From an uncultured Alcaligenaceae bacterium (GTDB lineage: Bacteria; Pseudomonadota; Gammaproteobacteria; Burkholderiales; Burkholderiaceae_B), in NCBI GenBank assembly GCA_937952975.1, contig CALFXX010000072.1, positions 1 through 6,751 on the forward strand: a stretch of 6,751 nucleotides of DNA. The letters are read 5' to 3'. This document shows positions 1 to 5,432 of the stretch, in pieces. The notes under the pieces are model-generated. The model ran no database searches and had not been told where the DNA came from. It worked only from the letters and a program-made list of their open reading frames with translations. The translations under genes were made by a program, and so were the position numbers. How positions within the stretch are numbered: the first letter of the stretch is position 1; each line of letters starts with the position of its first letter.

Positions 1-468
1 GATTGGGAGGAGGAGGACGAGGACGATGACTTCGAAGAAGAGCTTCCACCTTTTGACTCTCGGGTTAGCCGTCGCAAAGAAATCCTGCCTGATCCAAAAG
101 CACTAAAGCTCAAAGCAGCGCGTGCGAAGCGAAAAGAACTGTTAAGGCAGCTACCTGGGGCAAGCGTCTTTGCAATGATTTTTTGTCAAGATTACTTATT
201 GCTGGCGATGGGTGAGCAGGGTGTCTGGGTGGCTAACACCGCGCCTGTTCTGCGCGATCGTCGTATTGAGCTCTCGGCTCGTTTTCGCCAAGTGACCTCG
301 GTTCAGTTAATCAAGGCTGTCGGTTTTGAAAAGCTGGCGGGACAAGAGGGCGGGGTGTTTGTGCTTGGCCGAAACAGTGCTGAGGTTGTTTCGCATGAGT
401 GGCTGAGCTTTGAGCAGATCGTGCTCAGTGCGAAAGCTCGTACAAGGTCAGTGCTAACCAATCGTTAG
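1..468 (+). CDS. C-terminal part of an unrecognised protein (5' end outside window)
   Basis: Frame 1 is open from the first base to the TAG at 466-468, giving 155 in-window residues. The reading continues upstream of the first in-window ATG (175) without a stop, so the true start lies before the window. The visible part opens with a strongly acidic stretch (DWEEEDEDDDFEEE), then a basic helical stretch rich in Lys/Arg (about residues 27-52, KALKLKAARAKRKELL). A compact C-terminal region follows from about residue 55, with hydrophobic segments such as DYLLLAMGEQGVWVAN. The charge pattern suggests a disordered acidic linker feeding into a basic helix and a small globular domain. I see no catalytic motif, membrane span or known family signature. 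The next gene is 91 bp away behind its own promoter, so the two are probably not one operon. Confidence 0.7.
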   Translation, partial: DWEEEDEDDDFEEELPPFDSRVSRRKEILPDPKALKLKAARAKRKELLRQLPGASVFAMIFCQDYLLLAMGEQGVWVANTAPVLRDRRIELSARFRQVTSVQLIKAVGFEKLAGQEGGVFVLGRNSAEVVSHEWLSFEQIVLSAKARTRSVLTNR

Positions 469-481
469 ACACGTAGTCCTT

Positions 482-502
482 GTCGTGTAAATTACGACTT
501 TT
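482..502 (+). terminator. Weak possible intrinsic terminator after the partial gene
   Basis: GTCGT (482-486) can pair with ACGAC (494-498) across a 7-nt loop, and four T residues follow (499-502). The stem is only 5 bp and the T-run is short, so termination would be weak. The CGACTTTT part also repeats a half-site of the adjacent palindrome, so this may be an operator element instead. Confidence 0.25.
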
Positions 503-509
503 ATGAGTT

Positions 510-543
510 ACTTTGGAAAAAAGTCGCGACTTTTTTCCAAAGT
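510..543. repeat. 34-bp perfect palindrome, likely operator of the DUF4143 ATPase gene
   Basis: The left arm ACTTTGGAAAAAAGTCG (510-526) is mirrored exactly by its complement at 527-543 with no unpaired centre. The symmetry stops at 509/544. The absence of a loop and the A6/T6 tracts around a GTCGCGAC core argue for a dimeric protein-binding site rather than an RNA terminator. It lies just upstream of the apparent -10 of the gene at 560, so its centre falls where the -35 would be. A bound protein there could repress or activate. The binding protein is unknown. Autoregulation by the ATPase, which carries a winged-helix-like segment, is one possibility. Confidence 0.8.
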
Positions 544-545
544 TG

Positions 546-560
546 TATAAAATAGTCGCA
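546..560 (+). promoter_or_regulatory. Probable -10 element giving a leaderless mRNA
   Basis: An AT-rich run at 546-553 contains TATAAA (546-551) and TAAAAT (548-553). Either used as a -10 hexamer would place transcription start at about 558-560, on or next to the ATG at 560. No SD-like purine tract lies between the palindrome and the ATG (the last bases are ATAGTCGC). Both facts fit a leaderless transcript. No good -35 is present, and that position lies in the palindrome core, which suggests activator dependence or a weak promoter. Confidence 0.45.
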
Positions 561-1693
561 TGAAACGCTATCTAGACGCTCAAATCCGCCAAGACCTCCA
601 AAAGAAAATGGTGGTGCTGACAGGCCCCAGACAGGTCGGTAAGACGACCCTCAGTCAGCAATTGCTCAGTGAGTGTGAGGGCGGACAATACCTAAATTTT
701 GATGTCCCAGCGCATCGTGCCGTGCTTCAGTCGCAGAGTTGGCGTCAAAGTGCACCATTGCTGGTCTTTGACGAAATTCATAAAATGCGCGATTGGAAAA
801 CCTGGCTGAAAGGTGCTTACGACGGCCGCGCGCCGGGTCAGTCATTATTAATTACTGGCAGTGCCCGCATGGATACCTTTCGGCAAGCGGGTGAGTCTTT
901 AGCAGGTCGCTATTTTAGAATGCGCTTGCATCCGCTTTCTGTACGCGAGTGGTGCGATTCAACGCTCGCAACGCCTGAGATTGCGCTTGCGCATCTGCTT
1001 TCACGCGGCGGCTTCCCAGAGCCCGCGTTGGCGTCTGACGACATCCAGGCGCAACGCTGGCGCACTGATTACTTTGCGGGTCTGGTGCGCGAAGACGTTC
1101 TCGAGTTCTCGCGCTTGCAAGAAATGAACAGCATGCGCTTGTTTGCCGAGATGTTGCGTTCGCGGGTGGGGTCGCCTTTGTCTCTTGCCTCTTTGGCGCG
1201 TGATCTAAATCTCTCGCCGGTCACCGTTAGTAAATACCTTGATATCTTAGAGTCGCTGTTTATTGTGTTTGTGGTGCGGCCGTGGCATCGCAATATCGCG
1301 CGTGCCACGCTGCAAGCGCCAAAAGTCTATTTTTATGACACTGGGATGGTGCTAGGCGATGCAGGGCTTCAGTTTGAGAATTTAGTGGCGTGCCATTTAC
1401 TTAAAAACGTGCAATGGCAGCAAGACACCCAAGGGGCAGAGGTCGATTTGCACTACGTTCGCACCAAAGATGATGCCGAAGTTGATTTTTGCCTGAGCCA
1501 AGGCGACACATTGACACATTTAATTGAATGCAAGTTGTCTGATACAAAGCCGCATCGCGCTTTAAATCGCTTTGCTGAGCAATGGCCGCAAGCGCAGGCG
1601 ATTCAATTGGTTCGAGAGTGCAAGGCTGAGGTTGACCACGGTTCAATTGGCATTCGCGATGCTGCGCAGTGGTTGGCGGGGTTAGCGGTTTGA
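560..1693 (+). CDS. AAA+ ATPase of the AAA_14/DUF4143 family
   Basis: This 377-aa protein has the usual length and order of the family. The N-terminal P-loop domain has Walker A GPRQVGKT (22-29), Walker B LLVFDEIHK (67-75), sensor-1-like TGSAR (99-103) and the conserved SLAGRYF (113-119) with its probable arginine finger. A GGFPEP motif (150-155) leads into the DUF4143 region. That region contains a winged-helix-like segment (about 206-237, SLASLARDLNLSPVTVSKYL) and a C-terminal PD-(D/E)XK-like fold with E273, EVDF (307-310) and ECK (323-325). The family is widespread, often present in several copies per genome, and of uncertain role; DNA-related or defence-type roles are guesses. All key motifs are intact, so the protein should bind and hydrolyse ATP. 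The start is fixed by the family N-terminus (MKRYLDAQI) although no SD is present. It is probably a single-gene unit, convergent with the next gene. Confidence 0.93.
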   Translation: MKRYLDAQIRQDLQKKMVVLTGPRQVGKTTLSQQLLSECEGGQYLNFDVPAHRAVLQSQSWRQSAPLLVFDEIHKMRDWKTWLKGAYDGRAPGQSLLITGSARMDTFRQAGESLAGRYFRMRLHPLSVREWCDSTLATPEIALAHLLSRGGFPEPALASDDIQAQRWRTDYFAGLVREDVLEFSRLQEMNSMRLFAEMLRSRVGSPLSLASLARDLNLSPVTVSKYLDILESLFIVFVVRPWHRNIARATLQAPKVYFYDTGMVLGDAGLQFENLVACHLLKNVQWQQDTQGAEVDLHYVRTKDDAEVDFCLSQGDTLTHLIECKLSDTKPHRALNRFAEQWPQAQAIQLVRECKAEVDHGSIGIRDAAQWLAGLAV

Positions 1694-1723
1694 GTGCAGG
1701 TTAGCGTGCATTCGTCGTATTGA

Positions 1724-3469
1724 TTAATTTTTTGTAGCCGGGTCATATTTGACTCTAACTTTATAGACTGATCTTCCGTTATCTTCATAGATAAACTCGA
1801 CTTGGCCAGACGCCGCTTCGTTTTCTCGAAAGATGTCGCATGCGTAGCTTAGCTTCTCTTTTTTGGGATCAATCACACTCGTTGTATGTTCGACCTGACA
1901 TAACTCTAAGGCGCCAAGCTGCTCAAGCGACATTCTTAATTCTTCAAAAACCACACCAGTTTCGGTCACCGTACCATTTTTGTCTTTAGTCTGAACAACT
2001 CCGACACGAACCCGTTCATTGATTTTCATCGTCTCTTTCGGAGGTACAGAAAACTGATAGTCACTCGTTTCCCCTTCGTCATCGGTACTTCGTATGGCTC
2101 TGAAGCTTGATGGATCAATCAGCGAAAGCGAGCTCATCTTAATGACCTCTGCGTTGGGGTCGCCTGGGTGAAGCGTGTGTTCGTTAGTGACACTCAGTAG
2201 TTGTATGCCATGTTCAGTTTGCGGCTTAGCGGCGCTAGAGTGCGAGGTGAGTTTTCCGCGATTAGGTTTCGTATCTTTAGACGATAACGACCAAAATCCT
2301 TGAGCAGAAGTCGGCTTGGCGTAGCTCTGTGAAACACTTTGCGAAATGATGTTTTTAAGGTTGATGGCTCTTGAGTTGCCGGCTTGTTGTTTAGGCATTT
2401 CGGTGATTGAAAAATGACTAGTCGTATCACTCATTAGATTTTTTTCTTGAAAGAGTGGATCCCAATCACGGGCTAAGTCTATTGCTCGGTCGATTGCGGC
2501 TTCTGGAAGCATGGCCAGTATCTTTCTGGCCGTCGATTGCGCGATGGCAGCGTTGAGACCGTCTGGCAGCGTATGCACGGCCAGTAAGGCAAATTTTAGA
2601 GCTTCGATTAGTACCTGTTCATCTTGGGATTCGTCGCTCAAAATAGTTGAAAGGCTTAAGTACCCAGTAGGCTCACCACGTTCAGCCGCTCGGGTATACC
2701 AATAAACCGCGAATTGTTTATTTTTTTCAACGTGTTCGCCGCTTTCATATGCATCGCCCAAATTATTTTGTGCGCCAGCAAAACCCGCGTCTGCAGATGA
2801 CCGATAAAGTTTAATGGTCTCGTCGATTGAGGTTTTTTTATCAGTTTTGCCGGTGATCGCAAGGTTAAAGTCGGCGATAGCTTTTTTTCTGTTGTTGATA
2901 ATCGAGACCGATAAGCCGAGTCTGTCGGCTCCGTCTTTATTCAACCAATTCACTTCGGTGGCTCCGGCTCGGGTCACAAACGCCACAATAGAATCGTTTA
3001 GACCGAGTGAATTTAAATACGAACCCACCAAAGCATTGCCAGTAGCTGTTGGGATGGTTTTTCCGTCTTTATCCTCAATGTAAGCTGCGTGAAACCCAAC
3101 TTTAGAATTTTTGGCCATATACCTAATATCACCTGCTAACCATATTAGTGCGCAAGAAGAGACGCACTCGGCGTCGACAACGGCCGTTGCAAATTCTTTA
3201 ATGCGTATTGTTTTACCGATTGCGATTGCGGGTCGAATTAAACCTCCAGGGCTATCTAGTACGACCGTAGCGAATTCGGTATTCAAGGCAATTTGTTTAA
3301 ATGTTTTTTCGTCTTCGGCGGTGATATCGCCCTTGATGATAATGAGATCTGACGAACCATCTTTGCCCGCACGCATTGAAATATCAGCGGCTTCACTTTG
3401 TTGAAGTGTGCTAAAGGTAATGAACGCAGCAACGGTAAGGGCTCGATTTATTTTTTTCCACGCGTTCAT
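1724..3469 (-). CDS. Exported ClpP-like serine protease-fold protein with Sel1-like repeats
   Basis: This 581-aa protein starts with a signal peptide (basic MNAWKKINR, hydrophobic core 10-22, likely cleavage after about A27/A28), so it should be periplasmic. Residues 40-190 resemble the ClpP/SppA-like periplasmic proteins of COG3904. They include the oxyanion-loop-like LDSPGG (71-76), the nucleophile motif CVSSCALIWLAG (102-113, Ser105 by analogy) and GFHAAY (125-130) with the candidate catalytic His127. I did not identify the third catalytic residue. Residues about 215-300 look like Sel1/TPR-type repeats (YRSSADAGFAGAQNNLGDAY, then YWYTRAAERGEP). A low-complexity linker (about 355-425) leads to an unrecognised, probably beta-rich C-terminal region. 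Sel1 repeats usually mediate protein contacts, so the protein may process or scaffold envelope partners; that is inference. A weak SD (CGGA) lies about 8 nt upstream of the ATG. It is divergent from the gene at 3640. Confidence 0.88.
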   Translation of the reverse strand: MNAWKKINRALTVAAFITFSTLQQSEAADISMRAGKDGSSDLIIIKGDITAEDEKTFKQIALNTEFATVVLDSPGGLIRPAIAIGKTIRIKEFATAVVDAECVSSCALIWLAGDIRYMAKNSKVGFHAAYIEDKDGKTIPTATGNALVGSYLNSLGLNDSIVAFVTRAGATEVNWLNKDGADRLGLSVSIINNRKKAIADFNLAITGKTDKKTSIDETIKLYRSSADAGFAGAQNNLGDAYESGEHVEKNKQFAVYWYTRAAERGEPTGYLSLSTILSDESQDEQVLIEALKFALLAVHTLPDGLNAAIAQSTARKILAMLPEAAIDRAIDLARDWDPLFQEKNLMSDTTSHFSITEMPKQQAGNSRAINLKNIISQSVSQSYAKPTSAQGFWSLSSKDTKPNRGKLTSHSSAAKPQTEHGIQLLSVTNEHTLHPGDPNAEVIKMSSLSLIDPSSFRAIRSTDDEGETSDYQFSVPPKETMKINERVRVGVVQTKDKNGTVTETGVVFEELRMSLEQLGALELCQVEHTTSVIDPKKEKLSYACDIFRENEAASGQVEFIYEDNGRSVYKVRVKYDPATKN

Positions 3470-3509
3470 AGCTGCATCCGTAAGTCATCGATTTTCTATT
3501 GATCGTTTG

Positions 3510-3539
3510 ATGATAGAACTGAAGACCGCATCAATGCAA
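3510..3539 (-). promoter_or_regulatory. Candidate sigma70 promoter of the exported ClpP-like gene
   Basis: Read on the - strand, TTGCAT (3539-3534) and TATCAT (3515-3510) are separated by 18 bp. This predicts transcription start near 3503 and a 5' leader of about 34 nt before the ATG at 3469. The two hexamers are good but not perfect matches and the spacing is at the upper edge of normal. Confidence 0.4.
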
Positions 3540-3558
3540 TTGTTATATATCGGGTGTC

Positions 3559-3577
3559 AGGCTCACGCTGTGAGCCT
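3559..3577. repeat. Inverted repeat in the divergent intergenic region
   Basis: AGGCTCAC (3559-3566) and GTGAGCCT (3570-3577) form a perfect 8-bp stem around a 3-bp centre (GCT). No T-run follows on either strand, so it is not a normal intrinsic terminator. It lies upstream of both divergent genes (3469 - and 3640 +) and could be an operator or a leader hairpin of the + strand gene. The rest of 3470-3639 shows only the candidate - strand promoter; I found no convincing + strand promoter there. Confidence 0.6.
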
Positions 3578-3639
3578 CTGCTGTGATAGGTTAGTTCAAA
3601 GCAACCACAGGTCGCGCAACGACAACGCATAAAGAAAAC

Positions 3640-4083
3640 ATGACTGCACAAGTAACCGAAGTTCTGTATTACAAGGGTGAACAATTATCGATGCGCTCCG
3701 AGCCGCTGTCTGACTATTTTGCGCAGATGGGGCTTGCTCCTGAGTTTCAACGAAGCTCGACTGCCTGTTGGCGTCGATATGTTGGCAGATGGGAAATCCT
3801 GTTAGATCGTCTTTATCTTGTGGGTTTGAGTGCCACCTACGAAGATGGCGAAGCTGCCACCTTAGACAGTCTGTTTCCGGGTTTTGAAGGCCGTGTGTTT
3901 GCGCACTGGTATACGGGTGTCATCAATATCCCCCAGGGCAAGATGACTCAATATGTTCACATGGGCTACGCGAGTCGTTACGAGCGCGAATTATTTTTGG
4001 CCATCGAAAACGGCATCGTCGTCCAAACACAGTTGCGGGATAACACCCAGCAAAACACACAAGTAGGGGGGCGCGATGAATAA
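3640..4083 (+). CDS. Unrecognised 147-aa soluble protein
   Basis: The protein has no signal peptide or membrane span. It contains stretches that look conserved: YYKGEQLSMRSEPLSDYF near the N-terminus, STACWRRYVGRWEILLDRLYLV (about residues 40-61), LFPGFEGRVFAHWYTG (about 78-93), and IPQGKMTQYVHMGYASRYE (about 97-115). The alternation of aromatic and charged residues suggests a compact alpha/beta fold. I believe I have seen similar hypothetical proteins in other bacteria but cannot give a function. The start is chosen because the N-terminal YKGE region reads naturally from it; the upstream SD is weak (AAAGAAA). The last 8 bases overlap the next gene, which implies translational coupling and a shared role with the membrane protein that follows. 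Confidence 0.85.
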   Translation: MTAQVTEVLYYKGEQLSMRSEPLSDYFAQMGLAPEFQRSSTACWRRYVGRWEILLDRLYLVGLSATYEDGEAATLDSLFPGFEGRVFAHWYTGVINIPQGKMTQYVHMGYASRYERELFLAIENGIVVQTQLRDNTQQNTQVGGRDE

Positions 4084-4741
4084 TTTAGAACTTTACGCGG
4101 CAATATATTTTGGCGTTGGCTTAGCTGTTTGCTTGGTTGTTGTGACTGCGCATTTAGTAGGTAAGCGAAAAGAATCCAAATTTTCGCGTGACATCATGAA
4201 GGCGCTTAATCCCAAGCGTGAAGCTTTTTTATACCGAGTGCTTGAAGATTTTATCGTCCCCACGTTGGCGTTCTTTTTGGTTTGGCTTGTTTGGCCGGTG
4301 GTGTTTTTTTTAAAAATCAAAGATGCTTTAAAAAAAAAGGCGCTGGCCGCCGAGGCTGAGGCGGAGCTAGATCTCAGGCTGACTTCAAACTCAAACTCAA
4401 ACTCAAACTCAAACCCCCAAGATCCAGAAGAACTTGCGTTTATCTTGAACGATTTCGAGTTGACACGACAAGTGACTATAGAAGAAGTCGAACGAACTAA
4501 CCTTATCCAAGATCCAATGGAGGCTGTACCCAATATCCCCTTTGGTCATTGCAACGCGCGATGGGAAACCTTGAAGGCCTCACTTCAAGACAACGAGACG
4601 TTGTGGGAATTTGAATCCACGCGGTCTGAGCTTAAGGGAGTAAAAGCGATGTGGGGTTATGCGGTCAAGCGTGATGGAAAGGTTGATCGCTTCATGACTT
4701 CGGGGTGGAAGCTAAGTCATGTGCATATAACCAACAAATAG
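4076..4741 (+). CDS. Unrecognised membrane protein with two N-terminal helices and a soluble C-terminal domain
   Basis: This 221-aa protein has hydrophobic helices at about 6-28 and 58-80, separated by a basic loop (GKRKESKF). A charged, Ala-rich helix (82-101) is followed by a Ser-Asn repeat (104-113) acting as a flexible spacer. The C-terminal domain (about 145-221) contains PFGHCNARWETLKASL, ETLWEFESTRSELKG and a GYAVKRDGKV segment. This reads like a small domain seen in other uncharacterised bacterial proteins. With two spans, the long C-terminal part probably lies on the cytoplasmic side, an inference from the basic residues after each helix. A strong SD (AGGGGGG, 4065-4071) lies 4 nt from the ATG inside the preceding gene, supporting this start. 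No catalytic motif is visible. It is likely a partner of the 147-aa protein. Confidence 0.85.
   Translation: MNNLELYAAIYFGVGLAVCLVVVTAHLVGKRKESKFSRDIMKALNPKREAFLYRVLEDFIVPTLAFFLVWLVWPVVFFLKIKDALKKKALAAEAEAELDLRLTSNSNSNSNSNPQDPEELAFILNDFELTRQVTIEEVERTNLIQDPMEAVPNIPFGHCNARWETLKASLQDNETLWEFESTRSELKGVKAMWGYAVKRDGKVDRFMTSGWKLSHVHITNK
4385..4414 (+). repeat. Hexanucleotide tandem repeat (TCAAAC x5) inside a gene
   Basis: Five perfect copies of TCAAAC run from 4385 to 4414 in frame with the membrane protein gene and encode Ser-Asn five times (residues 104-113). Since the unit is 6 bp, slippage would lengthen or shorten the linker without shifting frame. The position between the membrane helices and the C-terminal domain fits a spacer that tolerates length change. 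Confidence 0.95.
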
Positions 4742-4742
4742 T

Positions 4743-4771
4743 TTGCCAGTTAAATGATTTGTTGTTACAGT
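4743..4771 (+). promoter_or_regulatory. Sigma70 promoter with extended -10 for the DUF3293 leader
   Basis: TTGCCA (4743-4748) and TACAGT (4766-4771) are separated by exactly 17 bp. A TG one base upstream of the -10 (4763-4764) gives an extended -10. Transcription should start around 4778-4779 (A), about 12 nt before the closing stem of the structured leader. The promoter starts right after the preceding stop codon, so the DUF3293 gene is an independent transcription unit with a leader of about 132 nt. Confidence 0.65.
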
Positions 4772-4789
4772 AGAACCAACATCAAGACA

Positions 4790-4888
4790 AGGGCCGACGC
4801 CCTGACCAACCTGCCCCCCGGGCAAGGTGGACGCGAAAGCGGATGTGGCCTAAGGTTTAGGCAACCAAGCGGGAGTAGCGTCGGCCCT
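4790..4888 (+). ncRNA. Structured leader RNA, candidate orphan riboswitch aptamer or attenuator
   Basis: AGGGCCGACGC (4790-4800) pairs perfectly with GCGTCGGCCCT (4878-4888), an 11-bp GC-rich closing stem (P1). Inside are three hairpins. P2 is 4806-4816 with 4820-4830, about 10 bp with bulged A4808 and A4825. P3 is CGC-GAAA-GCG (4832-4841), capped by a GNRA tetraloop. P4 is GCCTAA-GGT-TTAGGC (4848-4862). An unpaired purine-rich strand (4863-4877, containing GCGGGAGTA) returns to P1. This multi-branched form with a 3' strand shared with a terminator is typical of riboswitch aptamers. I compared it from memory with TPP, FMN, cobalamin, SAM, glycine, lysine, c-di-GMP-I, Mn (yybP-ykoY), NiCo and THF classes and none fits. 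Short strings resemble c-di-GMP-I and yybP-ykoY, but the pairing does not. A protein-binding leader is also possible. Confidence 0.6.
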
Positions 4889-4910
4889 CCATAAACAGAG
4901 GGCTTTTTTT
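4884..4910 (+). terminator. Intrinsic terminator abutting the DUF3293 start codon
   Basis: GCCCTC (4884-4889) pairs with GAGGGC (4898-4903) across an 8-nt loop, followed at once by seven T residues (4904-4910). The ATG begins at the next base. The 5' arm shares 4884-4888 with the closing stem of the upstream RNA, so the two structures exclude each other over those five pairs. The 3' arm contains the likely SD (GAGGG, 4898-4902; 8 nt to the ATG), so the same hairpin would also block translation initiation in any read-through transcript. Confidence 0.8.
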
Positions 4911-5342
4911 ATGACTGACGCCACGCAAATCCACCCCGACAAGCTTCGGGCTTTTCATAACACGTCGTACCGCCTTGGCCACACTGAGCACGACCTTGTG
5001 CTGAAAATTGATCAGCACTCGCCTCGCTTGGCTGAGCTCTTTACCGCGCGCGGTGCCACGTGCGGCGCCTTTATCACGGCTTATAACCCGCGCAGTACGG
5101 TGCAAGCTGACGACGTCAATCATCAAGCACACTCGCAACTGGCTGTGCGGTTGCAGGGTCTAGGTGTTGACGTTATTGAAGGTTCGGGTAGCGAAGAGGG
5201 CACGGCTTGGCCAGCCGAGCGCAGCTATTTCGCTTTGGGCTTGAGCCTAGAGCTCGCCAAGTCTGTTGGCGTTCATTTTGCTCAAGACGCAATCGTTTGG
5301 GTGGGTGCTGATGCTATCCCGCAACTGATCTTATTGCGCTGA
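4911..5342 (+). CDS. DUF3293 family protein
   Basis: This 143-aa protein matches the DUF3293 pattern as I know it: GAFITAYNPRS (about 52-62), a conserved Asn/Ala helix with paired leucines (NHQAHSQLAVRLQGLGVDVI), AWPAERSYFALGL (about 102-114) and a closing FAQDAIVWVGADAIPQLILL (123-142). The length is typical. The molecular function of the family is not known to me. There is no signal peptide or membrane span, so it should be cytoplasmic. The ATG follows directly after the terminator T-run and the SD lies in the terminator stem, an arrangement that supports this start. Expression is therefore probably set by the upstream RNA switch. Knowing what the leader senses would be the best clue to the role of this protein. 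A T6 run directly follows the stop codon but only a weak 5-bp hairpin precedes it, so transcription may continue into the next gene. Confidence 0.9.
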   Translation: MTDATQIHPDKLRAFHNTSYRLGHTEHDLVLKIDQHSPRLAELFTARGATCGAFITAYNPRSTVQADDVNHQAHSQLAVRLQGLGVDVIEGSGSEEGTAWPAERSYFALGLSLELAKSVGVHFAQDAIVWVGADAIPQLILLR

Positions 5343-5370
5343 TTTTTTGGTCTAGCCGACCTAAAGGGCG

Positions 5371-5429
5371 AGGGGGATTTGATCCAGCTTGCTGCCCCTG
5401 ACACTTTGTCGAACGCAGCTAAAAAGGGG
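5371..5429 (+). promoter_or_regulatory. Possible SD-sequestering element before the 103-aa gene
   Basis: CCCCT (5395-5399) can pair either with AGGGG at 5371-5375 or with the SD AGGGG at 5425-5429, which would be a simple switch between an open and a closed ribosome site. A small CAGC-TT-GCTG motif (5385-5394) sits against it. The stems are only 5 bp, so this is a weak proposal. The rest of 5343-5432 holds nothing else I can name. Confidence 0.25.
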
Positions 5430-5432
5430 TAA

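Noticed and set aside
175..468. ATG at 175 as the start of a complete 97-aa gene
   Set aside because: The same frame stays open back to base 1 with a coherent charged sequence, and no SD precedes 175, so this is the end of a longer gene.
510..543. Palindrome as an intrinsic terminator for the upstream gene
   Set aside because: The symmetry has no loop, the GC core is only 8 bp and the T6 tract is inside the stem, paired with A6, so no free T-run follows.
1069..1646. Two - strand open frames inside the DUF4143 ATPase gene
   Set aside because: Both are shadows of a complete, motif-rich coding frame and show no family features or SD.
2511..3404. Several + strand open frames opposite the exported ClpP-like gene
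   Set aside because: They are antisense shadows; the - strand frame has a signal peptide, catalytic motifs and repeats.
4093..4533. Open frame on the - strand with a run of Glu-Phe repeats
   Set aside because: It is the antisense of the TCAAAC hexamer repeat inside the membrane protein gene. The opposite frame has the SD, the gene overlap and sensible membrane helices.
4843..4860. Tiny ORF MWPKV inside the structured leader, a possible attenuator leader peptide
   Set aside because: It has no good SD, no run of regulatory codons, and lies across P4 of the folded RNA. The stem architecture explains the conserved-looking bases better.
4790..4888. Resemblance to the c-di-GMP-I riboswitch (GGGCAA, GGACGC, AAAGC and GGCCTAA in that order) and to yybP-ykoY (GGGAGTAGC)
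   Set aside because: In those classes the strings sit in specific paired contexts. Here GGGC pairs upstream with GCCC, GGACGC continues into a GAAA hairpin, and GGGAGTAGC is at the wrong end, so the folds do not match.
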